64,000 bases of DNA from Gonatopus flavifemur (taxonomy: Eukaryota > Arthropoda > Insecta > Hymenoptera > Dryinidae). The stretch spans positions 54,614,001-54,678,000 of the forward strand of contig JAFFJZ010000001.1 of assembly GCA_018340375.1 (NCBI GenBank), read 5' to 3'. The position numbers were made by a program, and so were the translations under genes. The notes below the pieces were generated by a model. The model was not told the origin of the DNA and made no database searches. It worked only from the letters and a program-made list of their open reading frames with translations. The stretch's first letter is position 1. The number at the start of each line of letters is the position of its first letter. Shown here one piece after another: positions 34,401 through 42,094 of this stretch.

Positions 34401-35063
34401 TCTGACGTACCATATCGTATCGCTTTGGATCAAGGGCTACGCGAGCTGGCAAGGATTTAAATCCAGCCGTATCGGCGCAATCCTCACCCAAGGATCCTGT
34501 GGATGCAGCTTCTATAACGTCCAAGGCCTCCTCGATGTCCTTTTGAAAGAATAAGAAGCTAGTGAAATATTTAAACTTGACATTGGTACATTCCAGGCGT
34601 GTTTCGAGAATGTCATACTTCTCGTATAGCGTCGCTATTAATGAAACACGTCGTCTTCGTGCTGGATAAGACATGAAGGAGACGTGTTTCATCGGTGGTA
34701 GTTGTGGTGCTATTAGGGGTACATCTTGGAACATTTTATGGTTATCGTATACGAGGTATGTATACTTCAGGAGGCAATTAGAGATTATTTATAGAACTTC
34801 TCAATGCTATCTCAAATATTAGTTCCATGTTCCACATCTTGCTGTTTTATACATTAGTAATGCAACAAGATGTACCTACATACATTGCACCAGTTTCTCA
34901 CCTTTTTGGTATCCAGATCATCCACTTCCTCTGAAGTGGCCGAGATGTAAGGTAATACAGTCGAAGTTCGATCAGCTTTTGTAACGCCAACGTACATCAT
35001 AGTCATCATAATCACGGTTATCAGTGTGGCAGGGAATAGGGCTGAGAGCCAGGACTTGCCCAT
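13383..35063 (-). CDS. Orphan GPR158/GPR179-like (CG31760-type) seven-helix receptor, gene-level entry
   Basis: I joined fifteen exons by GT-AG sites and matching phase to give about 797 residues with no internal stop. Order along the protein: signal peptide (about 1-30), Cache-like ectodomain (about 55-220, ending with [10 protein letters not shown]), EGF-like and Cys-rich segment (about 224-345), seven membrane helices (about 351-589), basic post-TM7 stretch, coiled-coil-like and low-complexity tail. Known of the family: GPR158-type receptors are family C-related plasma membrane proteins with a Cache ectodomain; mammalian members bind RGS7-Gbeta5. Ligand and coupling of this one cannot be read from sequence. 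The gene fills about 22 kb because introns are packed with transposon-derived repeats. Symbol left blank because insects carry more than one paralogue. The family call is firm; the 3' end and one ectodomain junction are less so. Confidence 0.88.
13735..13960 (-). CDS. Receptor exon 14: charged low-complexity tail
   Basis: Encodes residues 701-775 plus one base. Acceptor ATTGAGCAG|ACG; donor AATGCTG|GTGAAA. Contents in order: an alanine run, [20 protein letters not shown] (a highly charged helix), a Gln-rich stretch, and a Ser run. If the donor is not used, the frame ends at a stop after GEKV, giving a shorter receptor. The acceptor phase fits exon 13. Confidence 0.82.
13961..14625. other. Intron 13 of the receptor, repeats only
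   Basis: Holds a GTGGCCA-rich stretch at 14215-14365, with GTGGTGGCCA and GGCCACGCC phrases in partial inversion. This creates an apparent 77-codon minus frame; it has no usable splice sites and no family match. Confidence 0.55.
14626..14808 (-). CDS. Receptor exon 13: coiled coil and His/Ser-rich tail
   Basis: Encodes residues 640-700. Acceptor TATTGTTGCAG|GAG; donor TTGAAA|GTAGGT, phase 0. [20 protein letters not shown] continues the coiled coil, the likely dimer or partner helix of this family. It is followed by [20 protein letters not shown], a His/Ser-rich disordered linker. Confidence 0.88.
15031..15174 (-). CDS. Receptor exon 12: start of cytoplasmic tail
   Basis: Encodes residues 592-639. 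Acceptor CATTGCAG|GTC; donor TTAAAG|GTATTC, phase 0. Starts [19 protein letters not shown], a basic membrane-proximal stretch matching the post-helix-7 region of GPR158-type receptors. It ends in an acidic heptad-like segment ([12 protein letters not shown]) that begins a predicted coiled coil continuing in exon 13. Confidence 0.9.
15250..15355 (-). CDS. Receptor exon 11: helix 7
   Basis: Encodes residues 556-591. Acceptor GTATTCCACAG|CGT; donor CCAAAG|GTGAAA, phase 0. A short extracellular turn (FPHAGPD) leads to helix 7, containing [18 protein letters not shown]. The FGPK end of helix 7 is a conserved family C feature (compare FxPK motifs). Confidence 0.93.
15426..15564 (-). CDS. Receptor exon 10: helices 5 and 6
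   Basis: Encodes residues 510-555 and two bases of 556. Acceptor CGTTTTGCAG|GAG; donor ATTCA|GTACGT. Helix 5 continues through [12 protein letters not shown]. The third cytoplasmic loop is short ([14 protein letters not shown]), as usual for family C. Helix 6 is [19 protein letters not shown]. Confidence 0.93.
15565..16407. repeat. Intronic TTGGC-rich repeat of the 40.7-41.6 kb type
   Basis: 15832-16230 carries scattered CCAACGTTGGCGTGAG, AATGCTGGCAAA and AACATTGGCGG phrases in both orientations, like those at 40735-41610. Exact ends not defined. Confidence 0.45.
16408..16645. mobile_element. Inverted-repeat element with perfect 20-bp ends
   Basis: TACACCGAGAGAAAAAGCAT is exact at both ends in inverted orientation. 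The interior repeats GCATGCTT and TAACGC/GCGTTA phrases. Lies in intron 9 of the receptor. Confidence 0.9.
16995..17897. mobile_element. 0.9-kb non-autonomous element with GAGGGTATTCTGG ends
   Basis: Left GAGGGTATTCTGGTTTAGAC; right, in reverse complement, GAGGGGGTATTCTGGTCTAG. The interior has no ORF of 60 codons or more and no terminal duplication that I can recognise. Lies in intron 9 of the receptor, between exons 9 and 10. Confidence 0.75.
18056..18270 (-). CDS. Receptor exon 9: helix 4 and second extracellular loop
   Basis: Encodes residues 438-509 plus one base. Acceptor ATTACAG|AGT; donor CCATAG|GTGAGT. The cytoplasmic loop [18 protein letters not shown] is basic. Helix 4 is about 461-478. 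The second extracellular loop holds Cys498 (FYQC) followed by NWWDH. Helix 5 begins near the end of the exon. Confidence 0.93.
18350..18459 (-). CDS. Receptor exon 8: end of helix 2 and helix 3
   Basis: Encodes residues 402-437 and two bases of 438. Acceptor TGTTTTCAG|ATG; donor TGGAG|GTCAGT. Cys413, ahead of helix 3, is a candidate partner for the conserved disulfide to the second extracellular loop (Cys498). Helix 3 (about 419-436) contains [15 protein letters not shown], a strong family C signature. Confidence 0.92.
18531..18684 (-). CDS. Receptor exon 7: helices 1 and 2
   Basis: Encodes residues 350-401. Acceptor TTTCTTATAG|GAT; donor TTAGAG|GTAAAT. Helix 1 spans about 351-372 (begins [10 protein letters not shown]). 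The intracellular loop is basic (HRKLKVFK). Helix 2 starts at about 384 ([12 protein letters not shown]) and runs into exon 8. The VFKVASP junction is typical of family C receptors. Confidence 0.93.
18839..18971 (-). CDS. Receptor exon 6: Cys-rich linker before helix 1
   Basis: Encodes residues 306-349 and two bases of 350. Acceptor ATATTTTCAG|CTG; donor TTTAG|GTAATT. Five cysteines are spaced C-x2-C-x3-C-x2-C-x5-C (Cys325 to Cys341) in [18 protein letters not shown]. This is the short Cys-rich stalk that precedes helix 1 in family C receptors and GPR158. It ends at HWPF next to the membrane. Confidence 0.9.
19745..19898 (-). CDS. Receptor exon 5: EGF-like segment
   Basis: Encodes residues 255-305 plus one base. 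Acceptor CTTTGTAG|TGC, donor GAAG|GTTGG. The core [13 protein letters not shown] is a typical EGF C-terminal loop, with Cys255, Cys282 and Cys284 visible. An NST site lies at Asn265. In this family the EGF-like region links the Cache domain to the membrane helices. Confidence 0.88.
20208..20530. mobile_element. Interrupted AGCT-rich element plus unknown segment
   Basis: Starts TACACGGAAAGAAATTTTGA, followed by repeated TCAGCTAAAT/TTTAGCT phrases to about 20340. Then comes about 165 bp of different, GC-richer sequence (GGTGCAATTCTCTCC, GACTTGCACCACCC), then AATTAGCTC again. It looks like an insertion into an AGCT-family element. A 62-codon minus frame here is not recognised. Confidence 0.5.
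20531..20755. mobile_element. AGCT-family hairpin element, best copy
   Basis: CACGGAAAATATAATTTAGC and GCTAAAACATTTTTCCCGTG at the ends. The arms contain CAGCAGCTGAGTAGCTAGCA and CACGGACACGGACAGCCATT with close partners near 20695-20735. Related copies at 21140, 32143 and 39475. Confidence 0.85.
20838..20965 (+). mobile_element. Lone transposon end with GGGGAGAGTGGGGACAC
   Basis: The reverse complement of 20941-20963 reads GGGGAGAGTGGGGACACTTG, the same GGGGAGAG(T/C) start as the elements at 47287 and 1347. No opposite end was found nearby. Confidence 0.4.
21140..21290. mobile_element. AGCT-family element, right part
   Basis: Contains AACAGCTAAAACTTAGCTGC and GATGGCTGTCCATGTCCATG, and ends TTTTTTCCGTGG. 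Left end is degraded. Confidence 0.65.
21612..22340. mobile_element. 0.73-kb element with ATCCCTGTTGAA ends
   Basis: ATCCCTGTTGAAAAAACCCA is mirrored by TGGGTTTCTTCAACAGGGAT. The interior repeats GGTTGGCTCAAC, CCAACTTG and GGTTCTAG phrases in both directions, so it folds extensively. No ORF. Confidence 0.82.
22441..22591 (-). CDS. Receptor exon 4: end of Cache-like domain
   Basis: Encodes residues 205-254. Acceptor TGTTTTACAG|TGT; donor ACGCAG|GTAACT, phase 0. The motif [15 protein letters not shown] is the hallmark of the last strand of the GPR158-type Cache domain leading into the Cys-rich linker. [12 protein letters not shown] with a glycosylation site at Asn250 follows. Acceptor phase 2 agrees with exon 3, but a missed exon whose length is a multiple of three would fit as well. 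Confidence 0.85.
22841..22956. mobile_element. CCCACACAGC MITE, about 115 bp
   Basis: CCCACACAGCATAAATTTCT and GAAATATTCATGCTATGTGGG pair. The interior is ATATTC/GAATAT-rich. An adjacent separate inverted stretch (TATCTGATAG... at 22958-23070) repeats GATATC phrases. Confidence 0.72.
24314..24459. mobile_element. TACCC(A/T)AGTAGCA MITE
   Basis: TACCCTAGTAGCATGTTTAG and CTTGTGCTACTTGGGTA at the ends, interior rich in AGAATATTC. Same family as 26320-26648. Confidence 0.75.
24911..24943 (-). other. GAAACGTCGG motif, copy 1 (Penelope-like end?)
   Basis: On the minus strand this reads CTTGAAAATGGCC, GAAACTC, GGTCGAAACGTCGG. A near-identical arrangement lies at 59428-59460. Such GGC..GAAACGTC units with a short stem are typical of ends of Penelope-like or related retroelements that carry hammerhead-type ribozymes. 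The usual CTGATGA core is not intact here. Confidence 0.4.
26056..26102. repeat. ATTC microsatellite
   Basis: Interrupted run of ATTC units between TACATTC and CATTCGG. Confidence 0.85.
26320..26648. mobile_element. Larger copy of the GTAGCACAA element
   Basis: ACATGTAGCACAAAATATTC and GAATGTTCTTGTGCTACATGGG at the ends. The interior is many GAATATTC/CCATAGAATAT repeats. Confidence 0.75.
27315..28001. mobile_element. 0.69-kb element with nested insertions, ends AAAATTCCCGGAT
   Basis: AAAATTCCCGGATGAAATCC pairs with ATCCGGGAATTTT. The arms continue through GCATTCGTGACGCGGATTCG and its partner at about 27952. Inside are a hairpin of about 185 bp (27477-27661, CTTCGAGCC/CTCGAAG arms) and a second element at 27737-27886. 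Confidence 0.8.
27737..27886. mobile_element. Nested CCCTATT..AATGTCCGACAGA element
   Basis: CCCTATTAAAAATGTCCGAC and GTCGGACATTTGGAATAGGG are inverted ends. The same ends occur at 35706-35924. Confidence 0.75.
28621..28790. repeat. Pair of direct repeats
   Basis: CCGTAATACGCAACGATCCAGAG recurs as TCGTAATACGCAACGAATCAGAG about 130 bases on, each followed by (T/C)TAAATCAGG-like sequence. Confidence 0.7.
29389..29635 (-). CDS. Receptor exon 3: Cache-like ectodomain
   Basis: Encodes residues 122-203 and two bases of 204. Acceptor ATTTCAG|ATGCC joins the phase-1 G of exon 2 to make Asp. Includes an NAST glycosylation site (Asn144), the segment [12 protein letters not shown], and [15 protein letters not shown] near the end. 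The donor used is GATAG|GTTCGT, weaker than the others in this gene. It was chosen because it leaves phase 2, matching exon 4. The frame could also run on about 25 more codons to a stop at about 29319, which would be a truncated form. Confidence 0.78.
31540..31843. mobile_element. CCCACACAGC element with AAGATATCTT repeats
   Basis: CCCACACAGCATTTCAGTTC pairs with AAAAGTGCTGTGTGGG. The interior contains eight or so AAGATATCT phrases and paired TCACTTCTGAGAGAT/TTTCAGAAGTAAGAACTG blocks. Confidence 0.82.
32143..32322. mobile_element. AGCT-family element, divergent copy
   Basis: TACGGAAAAAATAATTCAGC and GATGAATTATTCCGG at the ends. Arms GCTAGCACGGACACGGAGAG and GGCTGTCCGTGTCCATGC match the copy at 20531. 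Confidence 0.75.
32819..33040 (-). repeat. Dispersed repeat family, copy 3 (reverse)
   Basis: CACTGTGAAAAAATTTGCAG start, and TTTTTGGGTATTGAATTCTT and GTGGGGGCAAAAG blocks as in the other copies. Next to copy 4. Confidence 0.65.
33166..33380 (-). repeat. Dispersed repeat family, copy 4 (reverse)
   Basis: TACACTGTGGAAATTTTGCA to TTTTTACAATGTA. Contains GGTGGATTCCGTCCCCTCAT and GGAGGAACTTTGCTG. Explains two overlapping apparent ORFs of 104 and 77 codons. Confidence 0.82.
34338..34539 (-). CDS. Receptor exon 2: first part of ectodomain
   Basis: Encodes residues 55-121 (starting [10 protein letters not shown]) plus one base. Acceptor TTCTTTCAAAAG|GAC; donor AACG|GTGAGAT. It has a helical amphipathic start, a Cys75 and a conserved-looking [15 protein letters not shown] stretch, as in the N-terminal helix and first strand of Cache-type ectodomains. 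The frame stays open upstream to an ATG at 34734, so an alternative start exon is possible, but that extension has no signal peptide. Confidence 0.85.
34902..35063 (-). CDS. Receptor exon 1: start codon and signal peptide
   Basis: Encodes residues 1-54, starting MGKSW and ending DTKK. Residues 5-26 are strongly hydrophobic, preceded by Lys3 and followed by a polar stretch, so this is a signal peptide with likely cleavage near Ala30. The donor reads AAAAAG|GTGAGAA, near-perfect, leaving phase 0, which fits exon 2. The ATG is chosen because it heads the signal peptide. Upstream non-coding exons are expected but were not located. A possible acceptor (TTTCTAAG) lies about 25 bases before the ATG. 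Confidence 0.85.
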
Positions 35064-35314
35064 GCCGCGACTTGCTCATTTGTTCTTAGAAATAGAAAAA
35101 CATATGATGATGATGTTTTGGAAGTGTTATTAGAATCACAATTTTATACAAATTATTTTGGAAATGAATGAATATTTGTGGAGAACAAGAGGAAATGAAC
35201 AGTAATTAGACAATAAATAAAGATTTCACTTTGGTCGTTAATTATTTATAGGTGGGAAATAGATAGATGAATGGAAGACGTAGGTCTGGGGTGGTATGGA
35301 GAAGATTCGATGGA

Positions 35315-35613
35315 TACACGGAGAAAATGTATTGGCGAAAAATTACCCAAAGTTGAGTAAAACGGGGACATAGTGGCATTCCCGCGAAGTTTAAGATCCG
35401 GTCGAGTTCATTTTACTCGACTACAGATGAAAATAAATTCAAATGTTTTCATTATTTCAACAAGTTGAATACTGTTGAAAAACATCTGAATTGATTTTCA
35501 TCTGTAGTCAAGTAAAATTAAGTCAACTGGATTTTCAACTTCGCGGGAATGCCACTATGTCCTCGTTTTACTCAACTTTGAATAATTTTTCGTCAATATA
35601 TTTCCTCCGTGTA
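35315..35613. mobile_element. TACACGGAGAAAA element, about 300 bp
   Basis: TACACGGAGAAAATGTATTG and TATATTTCCTCCGTGTA. The arms continue through GTTGAGTAAAACGGGGACAT and GTGGCATTCCCGCGAAG, with clear partners near 35545-35580. Lies just upstream of the receptor start, about 250 bp from the ATG. Confidence 0.9.
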
Positions 35614-35705
35614 TCGTTCTTTATGAAATTCATGTGCACGGATTCACAAGTTGAATTCATTCAGTGAATACAGGCTCAAATTTGTTACGAGAATTTTTAC
35701 GTCTC

Positions 35706-35924
35706 CCTATTCCAAATGTCTGATAAAACCAGACAGATAATCTTCTGTCTGGATGTGGTCGGTTTTTGCCCCTAACTTGGCGATTGTTGATTAGACCGGA
35801 CAGGACTTTGACCCAGATCTGGAAGGTTCTGTTTGGCTTTGTCTGGCGGTCCGTGAGTTTTCAAACTGATGTACTCCGGCTCCAAATGTTGTCTGGTTCT
35901 GTCAGATATTTTAAATAGGGCTGT
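35706..35924. mobile_element. CCCTATTCCAAATGTCTGA element
   Basis: CCCTATTCCAAATGTCTGAT and GTCAGATATTTTAAATAGGG. Same ends as the nested element at 27737. Confidence 0.75.
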
Positions 35925-38756
35925 GTGGTCTCGAAAATGTATAAGTTTCGTATTCAAGATTAAAATCGTACTCAAAGAATTGAGATCTGATTCAAAATCG
36001 TACTTTCCTTACAGCCTCTAAGAATTCATTAATATTCAATGTTGTGATTTTCAACTGGAAATTGCAATCGATAGAAAACATTACAAATTATCACCTGGAA
36101 TTCTGATCTTTCATAAATCTCTTTTAATTCTTTATTCCAATGTGTCAAAAAATCACCTCCGATAGAAGTCTGTTTTTTGTATTCTAGTATCACGAATCCC
36201 TCTTTTTGGTCAATTCAAAACCGCACCTCCCTCTCGCTTGTTTATTCCTGATTGCTATGATCATCGGATGGAACTTTTCTTCCACTCCAGTTGACTTTTT
36301 CATCCCCCATAACGCTACCAACACCCAATTTCCTGCCATCCATCAATCCTCCGGATTCATACATCACCATGAGACTTTCTTCTACTATTTTTCAACAAAA
36401 ATCTTTATTTTTATCGCTTGAATGTTTCGCGAAATCATGAAAAAGTGGGAATTGAGTCTCACGTTTCTGAGAGGATTTTGTATAAAATTCATCATCCGAT
36501 AAAAATCTTGATGAGATTCGCCATCTCCATACCTATCGAGGGGAAAAGAAGAAAAATTGCGTGAACGATGGATGATACAATTGGAGTGAGAAAAAAGTAA
36601 CGAGGTACGAAATAGAAAACATCGATTGGAAGGTTAATGGCGGTATTTTATAACGATAAAACACTTTATTATTGTACTTTTATGATTGGAATCAATATCG
36701 ATGAATACCTTTTTCTTTTTTTGGTATGTAAGCGTGTGTTTCGTATTCGCTTTCAAGTAGCAACGAGTTTCAACCCCGGACACGTGGGGTGCGCGTTCAC
36801 GTCTGCCAATATCCTCAACATTTTTTTGCTCCCCTTGCCACAGGTTTTCTCTTATCCTTCTTCTTTTCTTCTTGTTCCTCTTCTTTTTTCCCTTCCTTGA
36901 GTATAGTGTTGTACTCGATGTGCTTCAACCTCGTCGAGTGATCATAGCTACTGAGAGACGTTCATTCCACTGAACGAGGCGAGAATCCATCTCTATTGAA
37001 GCATTGCAACGATCGAGGTTCTGAAATTGAAATCATGCATGAAAAATTGAATTCCATCTCTATGATATCATTGAAAATGTTGAAAGCCTTGTGCCGATTA
37101 TGTATTATGTGGGTTGTTTCAATCAAAGAAATTGGTAAACCTTCCAATGCATATTTTACGTTCGATTTGTCAAAAAGTATAAGAAGTGAAATTTAATGCA
37201 TTGTGTGGAGATTTTACGATTGAATGAAAATTTATTTCTTCCTCCTCCGGAGAATATTTATCGGTATCAATGAAATTTCTCATTGCATTTTGTTTCCCTT
37301 GAATACATTCTGTCTTTTGACTTTTCGATCAATGAAGTTGTTAAATTTTCTCTGGATACATGGAAAAGAAAAATTTTGTGTTCCTCGATAACCTAGCTCA
37401 AAATTTGTTGCCACAACTAAGTGGATTGCTGATAGAGCAATATGATTAACTGGAACAGCGAATTTTTCAGTATTATATACAAAATGATAAAGGAATTTTG
37501 CTGGAGGCGTCGACATTTTTTGCTATCACAGTTGAAAACTTGCTGTGGTAGCTGACAAGATTGCTGTCACAGCGATTTTTTTCTCCGTATAGTAGGAAAA
37601 TGTTTCCAAAATGCTCTCAGGACTTCAGAACGATTGGAAAACAATGTTCTTGAACCCTCAGACGAATTTATACAATAACCCAGAGAACAGATTATAATTA
37701 TGATACTTTTGGTGACATGATTACATCATTGTGACTGAGACACACATTTTGGAGGAGCATTGGAAATTCATGAATTTTCTTCGGTATGAGATAAAAGTTT
37801 CGAGTTCCTTAATTACCACCTCAGTTTCTTCTAGAATTCAGAATGGTTTGAATATATTATGCTGATTTATTTTTTTTTTGTAGTCCTCAATCTTTTCATT
37901 AAAGTGTTTAGGTAAATTTCAACCAAACTTGTGAACAAAACAGTCAATAAGAATATTTATGGAAGGATCTGTTGGAACTTTTCTCAATGAATCCTTCAAG
38001 AATCACACGGAGAGGAAAGAAATTCTTTTTTCAAGGATGTATTAAAAGCATTGTGGGTACTGTAACAAGCTTTGTGAATTGTATCAGTTGAAAGCTTTTT
38101 CCTTAATAAACAGCCGAAATTCATGGAGAGATGAGATTCGGGTTTTATCAATACTGACTGAAATTTGTAGAATGTGGAAGATGAAAGTTTCTCCACATAC
38201 TGCACATTAAATAAATGAGTATAAATAGATTAAGGTTTATGAGCAGACGTTTCATTAATGAATGAACTTCATGAGATAAATAATTTTCGGTTGAACTGAG
38301 TATTCAGAAGGGTTGAAGAGAAAAGTTCTGAGAATATTTATAGTAATGGATACATTCCGAAGCGATATGCGTTATCGTAAATGACATCCCAATGAACGCG
38401 CTTCAGGAACACTAATTGAACCGTCAATACATCATTTTTTCATGACAAGCATGAAAATTTTACTCTTATAATATCGCGAGAATAGCATTAAATTTCAATA
38501 TTTTTCAATACTATTTTCGCGATGAGTACTAGAGCTAATACTTTGTTTTATAATGAATAATAATAAATATAATTGCAATTCGTAACAGAAATAAATTGAT
38601 GCCTTATGGCCTACGATCGATATACAATAATATCATTCTCTTACCGCCTCGATAATTATTCAACTCGATTCCCCCGTTTATCGTCGAATATGCAATGAAT
38701 TAATTGTCCATGCCATAACTACCTCAATTGAATTATCAGCGTTTAATTCGTCCCAA
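35925..38756. other. No gene seen; upstream flank of the receptor
   Basis: Likely holds the receptor's 5' non-coding exon and promoter, but nothing marks them firmly. A slightly GC-richer patch lies at about 36900-37020. A pyrimidine-rich plus-strand tract is at 36830-36900. Confidence 0.45.
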
Positions 38757-39128
38757 CCACTCTGAAAATTCGGATCAGTAAAAAGTACTGAGAATTGGTA
38801 GAATTTTACTGGCAGTCACTGGTTCAACCAGTCGAACCAACCGGACTCAGAATTTTTCAGTGCACGGAGGAAAAAATATACTACCTTTTCCTATCTTGCT
38901 TGCTAAACCAGAAACAGGAAGGCTCGTGAGATGGAGTTTTGCATAAAAATACGAGGGATTATGAATGAATAACTGAATTTTACTACACGCTGCATAAAAT
39001 TTAACGTTCACCGTTTGAAATTTCAATCCTACCCACTATTTTTCCAACAATATTCGTAATCTCCCGTATTTTTGTGTGAAAATTCATTTTACAAACCTTC
39101 CTGTTCCTAGTTCATTAAGAAAAATAAC
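38757..39128. repeat. Two adjoining inverted-repeat stretches
   Basis: 38757-38868 has CACTCTGAAAATTCGG and ACTCAGAATTTTTCAGTG ends. The next segment starts CACGGAGGAAAAAATA and carries the pair CAGAAACAGGAAGG / CCTTCCTGTTCCTAG. Confidence 0.6.
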
Positions 39129-39474
39129 AAAAATTCTTATATTTTCGAGCGGCATTTTTCCAAAGAAATCACTTCAGTATTTCTCCAGTTACGAGGCCTT
39201 ACCAGGCCTTGCAAGGCCTAGAGAATCAGTCGATTGATTTCTACTAGGATTCGAATTTAGAGACCAAGTTGATTGATTTTTCACACGAGGAATTTAATTA
39301 ACCTGAAACTAGCAACCAATTATTGTTCACTTCAAGAAATCATGAGGTGGCACTCCACCGAACGTTTCAGATACTGAAATTCTTCATGAAAGCTTTTTTG
39401 CGGTGAGAAAATTAGAACAATTGAGTGCTAGCTTCACATTTTCCAATTCCAACTTCATGAAGATTCACATATCT

Positions 39475-39627
39475 TACACAGAAAGAAATTGTTAGTTGTA
39501 TCAGTTGAATATTCTAGCACCCACAGGCCAGCTAATTTCTAAGAAACTGTAGCCAAATTTTTGTTGACAAAATTACCACAGCTAAAAATGGCTTTTCTTC
39601 TCACAGCTAATTGATTTTTTTCGTGTA
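39475..39627. mobile_element. AGCT-family element, short copy
   Basis: TACACAGAAAGAAATTG to TTTTTTTCGTGTA, with CACCCACAGGCCAGCTAATT as in the copy at 20208. Confidence 0.75.
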
Positions 39628-40734
39628 GTGCTGTGAATCCTTCTTCGGATTCGAATAGCGAAGAATTAGCACTCATAAAATTTTCTTATTCTTTTTCCTT
39701 GTTTTCTCAAAACATGTAAGGTGAGATAGGAATTTTGTAATTCCACAGAAATGGACAGAGAAAACTTTTCTACAGGAGACGATGCTGTCAAAATACATAG
39801 TAACTGAATGGAAAATTCGAACCAAGCCAGGCAATCAACGTGCTTCTCATCATGAGAATTTCACATCTCTTATCGGTACTCGATTTCGTCGGAAGTTATA
39901 AAATACCTAACGTTCTTATAAGAGCTAGACAAATAAGAACGACAAAAACATCTTCAGGTTGAGATCAAATTTTTGTTGATTCAAAAATTTTCAAGTGTAT
40001 GAAGGATATCTAATTTGTCTTGAAATTGTTTCTATACTTTTGATTAAAAGTATTTACAGAAATTGTGTAGAGATTTCATGAATCCAGTGGAAAATATAGT
40101 GACAGAAGACTGCAATTAGTCTATCAATCCACATATTCAACAGGAAGAGTATGATCATTTCTTGACTTGAAACAGTTTCTAATTCATCATAAATCTAAAC
40201 GCTAAGAGAAATGACAAAATTACCTCTCGAAGTTCGAACTCTGATCACAAATTATGAAGAAATATGACTTCTATGAGAAATTACGGAATCCCTGTCGTCA
40301 TCAAGATTTCTCCTCATAACTTAGTATGCAGGTGCAATCTTCGATATAAGGATGAGAATCGAGAGACGATTTTTCCTCATGTGCTTTCTACTGGAACAAT
40401 TGTCTAGTATCTTCTGAAATTCTGAACGCAAAGTACATGTCATAGAATTTGTAATGTATCGAATAAGAGAGCTCTTTCTTAGAAATCACTCTTGAACGGG
40501 AAGAAATAAAGTTTCAGAAATTACTACATTTCTATTAAATTCGCAGGATAAGAGGATATACTACTGTTATCGATAAGGTTGCCCGCTCATACTAAAGAAT
40601 GTTGTTAAATAATTCATTTTTACTACACCGTTTAATAATGACAGTGATATTTTTTCTCATCCTGCCAATGTAGTAGAAAACTCAGTAATTTTCAAACTTT
40701 TATTTTTCCCGATCCAAAAATTTTTGGGCTTCGC

Positions 40735-41610
40735 CAATGCTGACAATAAAATATAGCTTGGCGCAATGTTGACAGACAAGACTTGGCAATCTATGAATCT
40801 TCAATGTTGATTAACAATAAATAAAATGTTGCACCGATGTCGGTGTTCAACGGATTTCATTTGTCAGCCTATTATTGTGGCACAATTGCGCCAAGCTTGG
40901 CTCTTGCTTGGCTCATCCTTGGCCCAACATTGACTAAACGATAGATTCCATACAACGCCAGGATCATTCAAAATGTGGTGCAATATTGCCTCACATTTTG
41001 GCCTAGTTTCGGTAGGAATTAGCTTTCAATGTAGCGCCGATCATTGGTAATAGCATGGCTCAATACTGGCAACCTCGTTTTCACTACGTTACTAATCAAG
41101 TGTCTCTCGCGAGTGGTGGAACGCGTATACGAAGAATATATAAGGCTTAAGTAAGTCTTTGGAAGAACAGTCAATCGCTCTTTACTATGAGTCACACTAG
41201 AGGGCTCCTACCGCTGAGCTAACATACATTGTGTCTACTTCTCATGGCAAAATTTACCGACGAAAGACGCCGAGTTGTTCACAAACAAATGAGGGGAAAA
41301 CAATAAGACTTCAAACAACATATATCAGGAGTTGCGAAATGCGCATACTTTTTATATATTTTTGGGTTAAATATTTTTCACTTTGATTATTGGCGCGGCA
41401 TCGACAAACAAAATTTCCAATTGTTTGCCAATGATGGTATATTTCATTGCCATTGTTTCATCGATGATGGGGCTTCATTGGAAAAACACGTAGGTAAATC
41501 ATAAAATGATGTTATCATTCCAGGTTTGCGCCATGTTTGGTTGCCAAGCCTTGGCCATACTTTATCTACGTTGCACCATGCTAGCGCCAATTGTAAATTC
41601 CTATATGGGT
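40735..41610. repeat. TTGGCGCAA-rich repeat region
   Basis: Many GCCAATGTTG, CTTGGCGCAATG and TTGCGCCAAGCTTGGC phrases in both orientations over about 0.9 kb, ending at CTATATGGGTCTCCGTGTA. Likely one or more foldback elements; ends unsure. No coding frame. Confidence 0.55.
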
Positions 41611-41636
41611 CTCCGTGTATGAAAAAGGGTTTCAGA

Positions 41637-41803
41637 GGAAGCAGTTCTGTAGATTAAATTGAAAATTAAAGTTCGCATTGATGTTGCATGAAGGGGATGG
41701 AATTAATTGAGTATTCATATGTGGAATTCTACAAAATTCAATTAAAATTCATATATGTATAATCAAATGCTCATTCGATATTCTACAGAACTGCTCCCGC
41801 TAG
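41637..41803. mobile_element. Small inverted-repeat element
   Basis: GAAGCAGTTCTGTAGA pairs with TCTACAGAACTGCTCC. The interior has paired ATTCATATGTG / TTCATATATG sequence. Confidence 0.65.
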
Positions 41804-42094
41804 ATTGAAGATATTTCAAAGTATTTGTGATCATCAGTCGTAGGAGTAAATTGGAATGTCATGTACCTTGGATATAGAATATACTTTCCCTCACATGTTC
41901 CTTGTTCTGAGACCGAAAAGATCAATGGAAACAAGAGTTATCTTCTTCATTTTGTTTATTTTAGTAATGGATAGTGAAAAGATGGTCACTTCTATCTCAT
42001 TCGCTTGCATTTTACAAAATAATCAAATGTATTCTGCATAGTATTTATACTACTGTGCAAGGACTGTAACAAAAGTGAATGACGTTACAGTCCC

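Noticed and set aside
34222..34734. A single 170-codon exon including the sequence upstream of exon 2
   Set aside because: Only the part from 34539 to 34338 is bracketed by splice sites and matches the receptor. The upstream part lacks a signal peptide, and exon 1 provides one.
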